From contig JACQZW010000021.1 in the NCBI GenBank assembly GCA_016213675.1, positions 62,001 through 126,000 of the forward strand: a stretch of DNA of 64,000 nt, read 5' to 3'. Below the pieces are notes generated by a model. It was given only the letters and a program-made list of their open reading frames with translations, did no database searches and was not told the DNA's origin. This document shows, piece by piece, positions 51,101-58,803 of the stretch; positions within the stretch are counted from its first letter, which is position 1, and the number at the start of each line of letters is the position of its first letter. Origin of the DNA: Acidobacteriota bacterium. Its GTDB lineage: Bacteria > Acidobacteriota > Thermoanaerobaculia > Thermoanaerobaculales > Thermoanaerobaculaceae. Position numbers and translations under genes: made by a program.

Positions 51101-51529
51101 ATGGCGGCGGAGATCTTCAACGACAAGTGGGCGAAAGCGTGGGGCAAGAAGATCAACGAGAACGGCGCCTACAAGAAGGCCGCAGCCAACTGGGAGGGCG
51201 CCATGGTGCTGGTGATGTCCGCGGACAAGGACTTCGGCATCGCCGAGGAGCGGGCGGTCATCGCCGATCTCTGGCACGGCGACTGCCGCGGCGCCCACGC
51301 CGCCGACGAGGAGGACCTGGCCGGCGCCCCGTACGTGATCCGCGCCAACCCGGCCACCTGGAAGGAAGTGCTCGCCGGCCGGGTCGACCCGATCTTCGGC
51401 CTGCTGCGGGGCAAGCTCAAGCTCTCCAAGGGCAGCGTCTTCTCGCTGGTTCCCTACGCTGTCGCCGCGAAGGAGCTCGTGACGTCTGCCAGGAACGTCG
51501 ACACGACGTTCCCCAAGGGCTGGGACTAG
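51101..51529 (+). CDS. SCP2 sterol-carrier-like lipid-binding protein
   Basis: This 142-residue protein shows an SCP2 fold: a first helix with KAWGKKINENGAYKKAAANW, strands through MVLVMSADKDFG, and the signature VLAGRVDPIFGLLRGKLKLSKG. SCP2 domains bind fatty acyl chains or acyl-CoA. The ATG at 51101 follows GGAGGGAGCC. It stands 131 bases after the ATPase pair on the same strand and faces the wax ester synthase gene, so it may carry acyl substrates for storage lipid synthesis. Confidence 0.8.
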   Translation: MAAEIFNDKWAKAWGKKINENGAYKKAAANWEGAMVLVMSADKDFGIAEERAVIADLWHGDCRGAHAADEEDLAGAPYVIRANPATWKEVLAGRVDPIFGLLRGKLKLSKGSVFSLVPYAVAAKELVTSARNVDTTFPKGWD

Positions 51530-51541
51530 CCCGTCAGGCGA

Positions 51542-52897
51542 CTAGGCCTTGCTGAGGCGCACGAGGTCGTCGAGCTCCTGGTGGAAGTACGTGACGATCA
51601 TCCCCGGGTTGGGCACGAGCCCGGCATCCACGGCGAGTCCCAGGCGGACGTGGCCGTTGTACGACAGGATGCTGACTCCCAGGCCGAGCCGTCCCGACTG
51701 CGGGACCCAGAACATCAGCTCGCGGATCGGTGCGCCAGCCAGGTAGAGCAGCTTCTGCGGACCGGGGACGTTGGTCATGACGGCGGTGGCCTTGCGGGCG
51801 AAGATTCCGACGCCGATCGACTCGATCTCCGGGCTGGCCATGCCCATGGCGTTGAGCACGCCGAAGGCGACCATGGCCTGCGGGGAGGCCTTGATGGCGT
51901 CCATCTCGGCCTTGAGCGCGGCGAGTCGCTCCGGAGCGGTCGCGAGGCCAACAGGCAGGGCGAGGAAGACCAGCCCGAACCGGTTGCCGAACTCGATCTC
52001 GTCGCTCGGCGGCCGCAGGTTGACCGGAACGACCGCCCGCACGGCAAGGCCGGGCTCGACGTTGCCGCGCTGCAGCATGTAGGCGCGCAAGGCGCCGGAG
52101 ACGGCGGTGAGCAAGAGGTCATTGATCGTCGCACCCAGTCGTTTGGCGGTCCCCTTGACCTCGGCGAGCGGGATAGGGTCGGACCACACCGCCCGCTTCG
52201 TGACGCCCAGCTTGCCCTTGAACACCGAGCCGGGATCGCTGGACAGCGCGATGAGCTTGCCCAGCTCACCGATGGCGGAGGCGCCGTTGCGGGCGAGGTT
52301 CAGTGCCCTTGCCGGCGAGAGCACGGCCTCCATCCCCTCGTCGGCGGGGGAGCGTCGCCGATGCACGGCGGGGTTCCCAGGCAGGCTGCGTCCTCGCCCG
52401 GGGTCAGGGGTTCCGTCAGCACTCTCGTCGAAGAGTCTGAACATCACCTTGACGAGGGCGATGCCGTCGGCGATGCAGTGGTGAATGCGGGCGACCATCG
52501 CCGAGCCCTGGGCGTAGTTCTCGATCAGGTGGAACTGCCAGAGTGGTTTCGAGTAGTCCAGCGGGGTGCTCATCAGCTCGGAGACCATCTCCTGGAGCGT
52601 GCCCTGGTCGGCCGGATGAGGCAGGGCAAGTCGCCTCAAGTGCGCGCGAAGCGCGAAGTGCTGGTCCTCCTCCCAACGCGGTTTGACGAACGGGAAGCGG
52701 GACTCCACGACGCGTTGGCGGAAGCGGTCGAAAGGCAGGAACCTGTCCTCGATCTCGGACTTCAGGCGCTGGTAGTCGATCCTCTGGTCCGAGATGATCA
52801 GGCCCGTGATCGTCATCAGGTTGGTCGGTTCCTCCATGCGCAGCCAGGCGCTGTCGACGTTGGACAGCACCTCCGTTGCACCGCGCTCGTTGGCCAT
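51542..52897 (-). CDS. Wax ester synthase/diacylglycerol acyltransferase
   Basis: This 451-residue WS/DGAT enzyme has the acyltransferase site IHHCIADGIAL (HHxxxDG). The second-domain signatures are NDLLLTAVSGALRAYM and a late TNVPGPQKLLYLAGAP. It joins acyl-CoA with alcohols or diacylglycerol to build storage lipids at the membrane. I chose the ATG at 52897 (GGGGAGG upstream) because the conserved NVDSAWLRMEEP starts soon after; an upstream in-frame ATG at 52957 is possible. It converges on the SCP2 gene and is divergent from phaR. Confidence 0.92.
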   Translation of the reverse strand: MANERGATEVLSNVDSAWLRMEEPTNLMTITGLIISDQRIDYQRLKSEIEDRFLPFDRFRQRVVESRFPFVKPRWEEDQHFALRAHLRRLALPHPADQGTLQEMVSELMSTPLDYSKPLWQFHLIENYAQGSAMVARIHHCIADGIALVKVMFRLFDESADGTPDPGRGRSLPGNPAVHRRRSPADEGMEAVLSPARALNLARNGASAIGELGKLIALSSDPGSVFKGKLGVTKRAVWSDPIPLAEVKGTAKRLGATINDLLLTAVSGALRAYMLQRGNVEPGLAVRAVVPVNLRPPSDEIEFGNRFGLVFLALPVGLATAPERLAALKAEMDAIKASPQAMVAFGVLNAMGMASPEIESIGVGIFARKATAVMTNVPGPQKLLYLAGAPIRELMFWVPQSGRLGLGVSILSYNGHVRLGLAVDAGLVPNPGMIVTYFHQELDDLVRLSKA

Positions 52898-53064
52898 GGC
52901 CAGCCTCCCCGCCGTCGCCCGGAACGGGGAACCGACACCACCACGATGAGACGTCATCGCGGCGCCAGACCGTCCGAGCTTCCGACCTGTTGCTGTCCTC
53001 GATTCTAGCAAGAAGGGCTGGTGGAACCAACGCGAGGGGCTCCCGGTGTCTCGACCGTCCGGTG

Positions 53065-53115
53065 ATGCCGCATCGCGGCATACCCCTTGACAAGAATGCC
53101 GCAGTGCGGTATATT
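53065..53115 (+). promoter_or_regulatory. phaR promoter with two palindromic operators
   Basis: TTGACA (53087-53092), 17-base spacer, TATATT (53110-53115) is an excellent sigma70 promoter. Two 17-base palindromes flank and enter it: ATGCCGCATCGCGGCAT (53065-53081, perfect) and ATGCCGCAGTGCGGTAT (53096-53112, one mismatch, covering the -10). Spacing is 31 bases, about three helical turns. This suits cooperative repression by PhaR. Confidence 0.85.
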
Positions 53116-53167
53116 GATGCCGAGGCGCCAGAATCGGCTACGTGGCGGCCGCGAGAGGAGACGCGAG

Positions 53168-53695
53168 ATGGTCCGATTGATCAAGCGCTACGGGAGTCGC
53201 AAGCTCTACGACACCGAGGAGAGCCGCTACGTGCTGCTCGAGGACATCGCGGCATGGATCCGGCAAGGTCAGGAGATCCGCGTCATCGACAACAAGAGCG
53301 CCGAGGATGTCACCGCGCAGACGCTGACCCAGATCATCTCGGAGGAGGGCCGTCGCGGCACGGCGTTCCTGCCGAACGACATGCTCCACGAGATCATCCG
53401 CATGGGCCAGGACGCGGTGAACACGGGTGTCGAGCGGCTGCAGCAGGGCGTCGGCCGCTTCGTCCAGGCCTCCATCGATCGCCTGGCGCCGGTGCGGCAG
53501 GCGCGGCAGGAGATGGACACGTTGAAGCGGCGGCTCGGGGAGCTCGAGATGTCGCTGGTCAGGCTCGAGGCCGAGGAGAAGGCGCCGGCTCCCGCTGCGG
53601 CGCCGCGCCCACGCGCTGCCGCGCCGGCCAGGAAGGCTTCGGCAGCGACCAGGGGCCGGGCCAAGACGGGCAAGCCGCGGACCGCCAAGAAGTGA
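53168..53695 (+). CDS. phaR: PhaR, polyhydroxyalkanoate synthesis repressor
   Basis: This 175-residue PhaR has the conserved N-terminal DNA-binding domain (LIKRYGSRKLYDTEESRYV) and the PHB-accumulation domain (SAEDVTAQTLTQIISEEGRR). A coiled helix follows, then a Lys/Ala/Pro-rich histone-like tail. PhaR binds both polymer granules and phasin promoters, and releases DNA when granules form. The ATG at 53168 follows GAGAGGAGACGCG. Two phasin genes follow at once, so phaR and the phasins form one autoregulated unit. No PHA synthase is in the window. Confidence 0.93.
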   Translation: MVRLIKRYGSRKLYDTEESRYVLLEDIAAWIRQGQEIRVIDNKSAEDVTAQTLTQIISEEGRRGTAFLPNDMLHEIIRMGQDAVNTGVERLQQGVGRFVQASIDRLAPVRQARQEMDTLKRRLGELEMSLVRLEAEEKAPAPAAAPRPRAAAPARKASAATRGRAKTGKPRTAKK

Positions 53696-53714
53696 TCCGG
53701 AAAGGAGGGACGTC

Positions 53715-54095
53715 ATGAGGAAGAAGTTCAGCAGGAACGAGCTGATCGACAGGACGGAGGCGGCCGGACGGGTGGCGCTGCAGGCCGGGCGCGAGGTCTG
53801 GCTGGCATCGCTCGGCACCGCGCTGGTGGTCGGCGAGGAGAGCCGGAAGATGTTCGACCAACTCGTCAGGGAAGGGCGCCGCATGCAGAAGCGGCAGACG
53901 GCCCGGGCGACGGGCCGGGTCGAAGAGCTCGGCAACCAGGTTCGGGCGGTCGGCGACCAGGTCCAGGCCGGCGTCCACGACGCCATGGCGGCCACGCTGC
54001 ACCGCTTCGACATTCCGACCCACGACGACATCCAGGCGCTGCTCTCCCGAGTCGAGCAGCTCTCAGTCAAGGTCCGCACGCTCAACGCCCGCTGA
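53715..54095 (+). CDS. Phasin (polyhydroxyalkanoate granule-associated protein) 1
   Basis: This 126-residue PhaI/PhaF-type phasin has an amphipathic helix AGREVWLASLGTALVVGEES and the KMFDQLVREGRRMQKRQTAR stretch. The end is a coiled DIQALLSRVEQLSVKVRTL. Phasins coat PHA or lipid granules and control their size. The ATG at 53715 has AAAGGAGGG eight bases upstream. It lies 19 bases after phaR. The similar next gene shows a tandem pair. Confidence 0.88.
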   Translation: MRKKFSRNELIDRTEAAGRVALQAGREVWLASLGTALVVGEESRKMFDQLVREGRRMQKRQTARATGRVEELGNQVRAVGDQVQAGVHDAMAATLHRFDIPTHDDIQALLSRVEQLSVKVRTLNAR

Positions 54096-54151
54096 CGCGC
54101 GACGAGCGGAGCGAGACGAAAACGCACAACGACGCCCCCAGGAGGACGACG

Positions 54152-54565
54152 ATGAAGAAGAACCGTGACATGCAGAAGGAACTCAGGGAATCGGCCCACA
54201 AGGTCTGGCTGGCCGGTCTCGGCGCGCTTGCCGTCGCCGGGGAAGAGGGCAAGACGCTGTTCCGCACCCTGGTCGAGCGCGGCGAGGAGTTCGAGGAGAA
54301 GAACAAGTCCAAGGTCGACAAGATGAAGGGCAAGGTCGCCGACGCCAAGACCAACGCCGGCATCCTGATCGCCCAGCTCGGCTCGGCTTTCGACGAGCAG
54401 GTGACGGGCGCGCTGCACCGCCTCGGCGTCCCGACCCGCAACGAGATCTCGCACCTCACGAAGCGGGTCGAGGACCTCACCAAGAGCATCGAGAAGATGA
54501 AGCCGAAGGCAGCCCCGGCCGCCAAGGCCAAGAAGCCCGCCCCGAAGGCCTCACCGGCCGAGTAG
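54152..54565 (+). CDS. Phasin 2 with Lys/Ala/Pro-rich tail
   Basis: This 137-residue phasin repeats the pattern of the previous gene (SAHKVWLAGLGALAVAGEEG, then LHRLGVPTRNEISHLTKRVE). It ends in a PhaF-like basic tail (KPKAAPAAKAKKPAPKAS) that may bind DNA and help share granules between daughter cells. The ATG at 54152 follows CCCAGGAGGACGACG. A strong terminator 75 bases after its stop ends the phaR unit. Confidence 0.88.
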   Translation: MKKNRDMQKELRESAHKVWLAGLGALAVAGEEGKTLFRTLVERGEEFEEKNKSKVDKMKGKVADAKTNAGILIAQLGSAFDEQVTGALHRLGVPTRNEISHLTKRVEDLTKSIEKMKPKAAPAAKAKKPAPKASPAE

Positions 54566-54639
54566 CGTCGGGTCCCGCTTCGAGCCCCCGCTGTGCAGGG
54601 CGATCAGTTGCATCGCCCCGACACAGCCACGATCTGATC

Positions 54640-54671
54640 GGAGGGCGCCGACCGCCAGGCCGGCGCCCTCC
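54640..54671 (+). terminator. Terminator hairpin of the phaR-phasin unit
   Basis: GGAGGGCGCCG (54640-54650) and CGGCGCCCTCC (54661-54671) are perfect 11-base inverted arms with a 10-base loop, followed by TTGTGT. The T-run is short but the stem is very stable. Confidence 0.75.
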
Positions 54672-54727
54672 TTGTGTCACCCCTCCCGCTCCGTCCTTGT
54701 ATCTTTCCTTTGCCTTTGTTCTTGCTT

Positions 54728-54787
54728 CACCCCTGGAGGGGTGGGCGGGCGTGCACCCCTGGAGGGATGGGCGGGCGTGCACCCCTG
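54728..54787. repeat. Tandem 26-base repeat, two and a third copies
   Basis: CACCCCTGGAGGGGTGGGCG plus GGCGTG (54728-54753) is repeated at 54754-54779 with one change, and CACCCCTG begins a third copy. It lies a few bases past the ubiB-like stop and within a pyrimidine-rich stretch. Confidence 0.85.
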
Positions 54788-54790
54788 CTT

Positions 54791-56485
54791 CTACGATCCC
54801 TTCCGCAGCGCCAAGATCACCGCGAGGACGAACAGCGGCGCCCACGCCCACACCGGCAGGTGAAACGCGGCGAGGATGGCCCCGGCGACCAGGCAGAACC
54901 CAGCGAAAAGCGTGCCGCGGATCCCGGCGAACGGGTTCTCCGGTGGCCGCCGCGTGCTGCGCTCGAGGACTCGCAGCCCCTCGGTGACCAGCAGCGGCGC
55001 CTTGATGAGGGCGTCGACGATCTCCGGCGCGCCTCGCAGGCCTTCCTTGACGAGTCGCAGCGGGTTGAACTGGTTGAAGAAGATCTTCTGCACGTGGCGC
55101 TGCGAGACGGCGGCGACGTCGAAGTCGGGGACGAGCAGATGTCCCACGCCTTCGAACGTGAGCAGCGCCTTGACCATGAGGACCATCTCGACCGGGAAGT
55201 ACATGCGGAACTGGGCGGCGCGGCCGACCGACTCAAGGATGAGCTGGGCGAGCGAGAAGCCGCGGAAGCTGGCCTGGCGGCGCCAGCGGCGAACGATCTC
55301 CTCGACCTCCCGTTGGAAGCCGTGCGGGTCGGCGCCCGAGCCCGGCTGAGCGATCATCGTCAGGTAGCGGGCGGCGTTCTCGGTGTCGCCCATGACCAGG
55401 CAGTAGTAGTAGTAGAGCAGCGTCCGGCGCAACTCTTCGTCCAGCCGTCCGACCATGCCCAGGTCGATGAACCCCAGTCTCGGTCCGGGTAGGACCATGA
55501 GGTTCGCGGGGTGCAGGTCGGCGTGGAAGAAGCCGTCGTGGAAGAGCATGCGAATGATCGCGGCCGCGCCCAGGTCGATCAGGTTGTTGCGTTCCTCCTC
55601 GGAGAGCGCCAGGGCGCGCGGGTCCGAGGGCTTGACGCCGTCGAGGAACTCCATGCACAGCACGTTGAGGCTGCTGTACTCGCGGTAGATTTTCGGGAAG
55701 TGGACGTCGGGCAGGTCCCGGAAGTTGGCCGCGAACGTCTCGGCGTTGTCGGCTTCGCGGCGGAGGTCGACCTCGCTCAGCGTGTAGTCGGTGAACTCGC
55801 GGATCACCTGCTTGGGCTGGATGCGCGCGATGACGAGCTGCAGCATCCAGCCGAGCATGTTGAGGAGCCGGGAATCGCGTTGCAGCGTCTCGCGAATCCC
55901 CGGCTTGACCACCTTGAGGATGACGTCCTCGCCCACGATCGTGGTGGCGCGGTGGGTCTGGGCGATCGACGCCGAGCCGAGGGGCATCGGGTCGACCCAG
56001 GAGAACATCTCCTCGGCCGGCCGGCCGACGTCTACGACCACGATCTTCATGAAGCGTTCGAAGGGCACCACGGGGAGCCGATCGAGCAGGTTCTTGAGCT
56101 CGTCGGTGACCTCGGCGGGCAGGAGGTCCGAGCGCAGCGCGAGGATCTGGCCCAGCTTGATGTAGGTCGGCCCGAGCATCTCCAGCCGCCGCCTGAGCTG
56201 GACCGGGAACGGCAGATTCACCAGCGTCCGCTTGACGAACAGCCGGAGGACCGCGGCGAGGAGCCGCTGAAGGAGGAACCTCGCCCCTCGACGTCCCAGC
56301 ACGCGCTGATGCCGCACCCTTGCGACGTAGGCGCCGAGGAGCAGGCCCCAGAAGTGACGCTGGGTCGTGAAGTAGCGGCGGACGAGCCCCGGCGGCGCGA
56401 TCTCGGGCATCACCTCGAAGCTCCCGCCGTTGGCCCCGTCGACCGTGGTCGCCGAGCCGTGTCCGTTCGCTGTCGCCTCGCTCAC
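54791..56485 (-). CDS. ABC1/AarF/UbiB atypical kinase
   Basis: This 564-residue UbiB-family protein has the signature LGPTYIKLGQILALRSDLLP (KxGQ), the Ala-rich nucleotide loop LGSASIAQTHRA in place of the Gly loop, and catalytic HADLHPANLMV. The metal motif FIDLGMVGRL follows, and two C-terminal membrane helices (GTLFAGFCLVAGAILAAF; WAWAPLFVLAVILAL) anchor it. UbiB proteins use ATP to help isoprenoid-lipid (quinone) handling at the membrane. The GTG at 56485 gives an acidic, Gly-rich start. It lies next to an HMG-CoA reductase gene on the same strand, linking it to isoprenoids. Confidence 0.92.
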   Translation of the reverse strand: MSEATANGHGSATTVDGANGGSFEVMPEIAPPGLVRRYFTTQRHFWGLLLGAYVARVRHQRVLGRRGARFLLQRLLAAVLRLFVKRTLVNLPFPVQLRRRLEMLGPTYIKLGQILALRSDLLPAEVTDELKNLLDRLPVVPFERFMKIVVVDVGRPAEEMFSWVDPMPLGSASIAQTHRATTIVGEDVILKVVKPGIRETLQRDSRLLNMLGWMLQLVIARIQPKQVIREFTDYTLSEVDLRREADNAETFAANFRDLPDVHFPKIYREYSSLNVLCMEFLDGVKPSDPRALALSEEERNNLIDLGAAAIIRMLFHDGFFHADLHPANLMVLPGPRLGFIDLGMVGRLDEELRRTLLYYYYCLVMGDTENAARYLTMIAQPGSGADPHGFQREVEEIVRRWRRQASFRGFSLAQLILESVGRAAQFRMYFPVEMVLMVKALLTFEGVGHLLVPDFDVAAVSQRHVQKIFFNQFNPLRLVKEGLRGAPEIVDALIKAPLLVTEGLRVLERSTRRPPENPFAGIRGTLFAGFCLVAGAILAAFHLPVWAWAPLFVLAVILALRKGS

Positions 56486-56656
56486 GGCCTCATCCTACGC
56501 CATGCCACTCGCCTTCACGCCAGCGGACTCGGGGAAAGCTAGCGCGGGTGGGGGCGCGTCAGGGCGCGGAGGCGAATTTACTTCGCCGGAGCGCCTGGGG
56601 GGCTCGGGGGGGCAATGCCGCGGAGGTTGGGTGGGGGGCGGCCGGCCCCCCCGCTG

Positions 56657-58198
56657 TCATCGATTCCGTCCGTACTTCTCGTGCGAGGAGACCCAGTCCA
56701 GGGATGAGATCGCCGAGCCGAGCGAGATCTCGCCGGCGAGCGCCACGCCGGCGATGATTTCGGCGAGCTTCCTGACCTTTCCCTTGCCGACGCAGCCCAG
56801 GATCTCCAGGCACTCGCGCTGGGTGGGGAGGCCGGTGCCGCCGCCGTAGGTGGCGACGATCAGCGACGGGATCGTCAGCGAGATGTAGAGGTCGCGCTCG
56901 GGGGTCAGCTCGGCGTAGAGGATGCCCGCCGACGACTCCGAGACGTTCGCGACGTCCTGGCCGGTGGCGATGAACATCGCCGTGATGCCGTTGGGCGAGT
57001 GGGCGCCGTTGTTGTTGGCACCCGACAGCGTCGTCCCGATCGAGCTCACGCCCCAGTGATACGTGAGGCTCTCGGGCTCGACGCGCATGTGCTCGACGAG
57101 CACGTTGCGCGGGACCACCACCTCGGCAGTCACGCGCTTGCCGCGGGTCCGCATGACGTTGACCTGGGACGCCTTCTTGTCGGTGGCGAGGTTGGACTCG
57201 AGGTAGAACTTGCGCACGGTCGTGACCTGCTCGAGGATCCACGAGCACGCCGCGAACGTCGCGCGCCCGACCATGTTCTGGCCGGCCGCATCGCCGGTGG
57301 AGAAGTTGAAGCGCAGGAATGTGAACTTGTTGGACAGATAGGTGTCGATGTAGAGGAGCTTGGCGACCGTCGAGGTCGCCTCGGCCGCCTCGCGGATCGC
57401 ATCCATGTGATCGTCGACCCAGTTCGAGAAGTCGCGCGCCTCCCGTGCGCTGTCGAAGATGAACACCGGGGCCCGCTGCATGCAGTCGCCGACCACGGTG
57501 CAGGTGACCCCACCGGACAGGTTCAACACCTTCATGCCGCGGTTGTACGACGCCACCAGCGTTCCCTCGGTGGTCGCCATGGGGATGACGAAGTCGCCCT
57601 TCGCGTGCTCGCCGTTGATCCGAACCGGGCCGGCGAACCCGATCGGGACCTGGGCGACGCCGGTGAAGTTCTCGATGTTGCCGGCGGTGACTGCGGGGTC
57701 GAAGGAGTAGTGGGCGAGGTGCGAGATCCGCGCGCCGGAGAACTGCTCGACGAACTTCTGCCTGGCCGCTACGGCCTCGGGCGTGTAGTTGTTCTCCTTG
57801 TCGTGGGGCACGGTGACGCGGATGTGCTTGACCTCGGCAATCGTGTCCTTGACGGTGAACGACAGCTCGCCGAACGGCTTGGACTCGAACGCGATGGTGA
57901 TTTCGTGGGTGCCCTTGGCGAGCTTCCCGTTGTCCGCCCGGACGTGCACGGTCTTGCGCAGCGGGAAGGCGACGGCGGCTTGCGGCGTGACGTCGCGCGC
58001 CTTGACGACCTGTCCCTCGCCGAGCTCGAGGCTGACGCCGTCGAGCGAGACCTCCTCGCCGTTGATGCGGAGTCCGCGAAGGCGCAGCAGGGTCGCGTCC
58101 GAGAGGCGGTTCTTGAGGGCGAAGCGAACCCCGCCCTGGACATTCTCCAGGCTACCGAAGGTATAGAGCTGCTTGAGGATGAGCAATGGGATCTTCAT
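56657..58198 (-). CDS. HMG-CoA reductase (class I) with extra N-terminal domain
   Basis: This 513-residue protein has a class I HMG-CoA reductase core from about residue 125. Motifs include ENFTGVAQVPIGFAGP, MATTEGTLVASYNRGMK, GDAAGQNMVGRA and YGGGTGLPTQRECLEILG. It makes mevalonate from HMG-CoA with NADPH. The first 120 residues are an added beta-rich domain (GVRFALKNRLSDATLLRLRG; TVHVRADNGKLAKGTHEITI) that recalls DUF6379, the beta-subunit domain of C-glycoside deglycosidases; this match is from memory. The ATG at 58198 has GGGGAGAAGA upstream. A bacterial class I enzyme hints at transfer from archaea or eukaryotes long ago. No other mevalonate gene is in view. Confidence 0.9.
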   Translation of the reverse strand: MKIPLLILKQLYTFGSLENVQGGVRFALKNRLSDATLLRLRGLRINGEEVSLDGVSLELGEGQVVKARDVTPQAAVAFPLRKTVHVRADNGKLAKGTHEITIAFESKPFGELSFTVKDTIAEVKHIRVTVPHDKENNYTPEAVAARQKFVEQFSGARISHLAHYSFDPAVTAGNIENFTGVAQVPIGFAGPVRINGEHAKGDFVIPMATTEGTLVASYNRGMKVLNLSGGVTCTVVGDCMQRAPVFIFDSAREARDFSNWVDDHMDAIREAAEATSTVAKLLYIDTYLSNKFTFLRFNFSTGDAAGQNMVGRATFAACSWILEQVTTVRKFYLESNLATDKKASQVNVMRTRGKRVTAEVVVPRNVLVEHMRVEPESLTYHWGVSSIGTTLSGANNNGAHSPNGITAMFIATGQDVANVSESSAGILYAELTPERDLYISLTIPSLIVATYGGGTGLPTQRECLEILGCVGKGKVRKLAEIIAGVALAGEISLGSAISSLDWVSSHEKYGRNR

Positions 58199-58328
58199 CT
58201 TCTTCTCCCCCCGAACGTGACCTGCTGGATGCCCGGACAGAATAGCACCCGGAACGACTCCGTCGGAACGAGCGGGGCGGGCCGAAGGCTGGGAATGCCG
58301 GGTGTCGCGGCGGCCTTTGCATGAGCCG

Positions 58329-58664
58329 ATGAGGGCCGGCCGGAGCACCGACGGGGAGCGCTGGGAGTTCGACGGGGTGCTGGTGCGTTTCGGGCCGGCC
58401 CGGCGCTGGACCGGCGTGAAGATGCCGTTCCACGTCCCGGCGGTCTGGGGCACCCGCTCGCGGGTCGCGGTGCGCGGCTCGTTCGGGGACGTTCCGCTGC
58501 GCGGCTGGGTCGTGCCGACCGGGGACGGGGCGTTCTTCCTGCTCGTCGGCCGTGAGCTGCGCCTGGCGGCCGGCGCCGAGGCCGACAGCGTCGTCCGGAT
58601 CGTCCTGGAACGCGCCGACCGCCCGGACGTCATGCCGCCTGCGAACCAGAGCCGTCCATCTTGA
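58329..58664 (+). CDS. DUF1905 domain protein
   Basis: This 111-residue protein has the DUF1905 pattern: FDGVLVRFGPARRWTGVKMP opening strand, then SRVAVRGSFGDVPLRGWV and GAFFLLVGRELRLAAGAE, and VVRIVLERADRP. DUF1905 is a small beta-barrel of unknown function that often accompanies YdeI/OmpD-associated domains. The start is uncertain: ATG 58329 or GTG 58302, and neither has a good ribosome site. It is divergent from the HMG-CoA reductase gene. Confidence 0.75.
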   Translation: MRAGRSTDGERWEFDGVLVRFGPARRWTGVKMPFHVPAVWGTRSRVAVRGSFGDVPLRGWVVPTGDGAFFLLVGRELRLAAGAEADSVVRIVLERADRPDVMPPANQSRPS

Positions 58665-58803
58665 GCAAAGGACGGCCCGCCCGGGCCGTACTGTGCTCGC
58701 GATGACGCAGCGTGATCAGGAGGCCGAAGGCCGACGACGCGGTCCCGTCGCTCGCGTCGCGCTCGATGCTATCGTGTGCGGAGGATAGGCAGGTACGGGA
58801 CCG

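Noticed and set aside
53065-53115. A toxin-antitoxin or phage operator
   Set aside because: The only gene it can serve is phaR with the phasins, and the symmetry suits autoregulation.
54728-54787. CRISPR-like direct repeats
   Set aside because: Units are adjacent without spacers and there are no cas genes.
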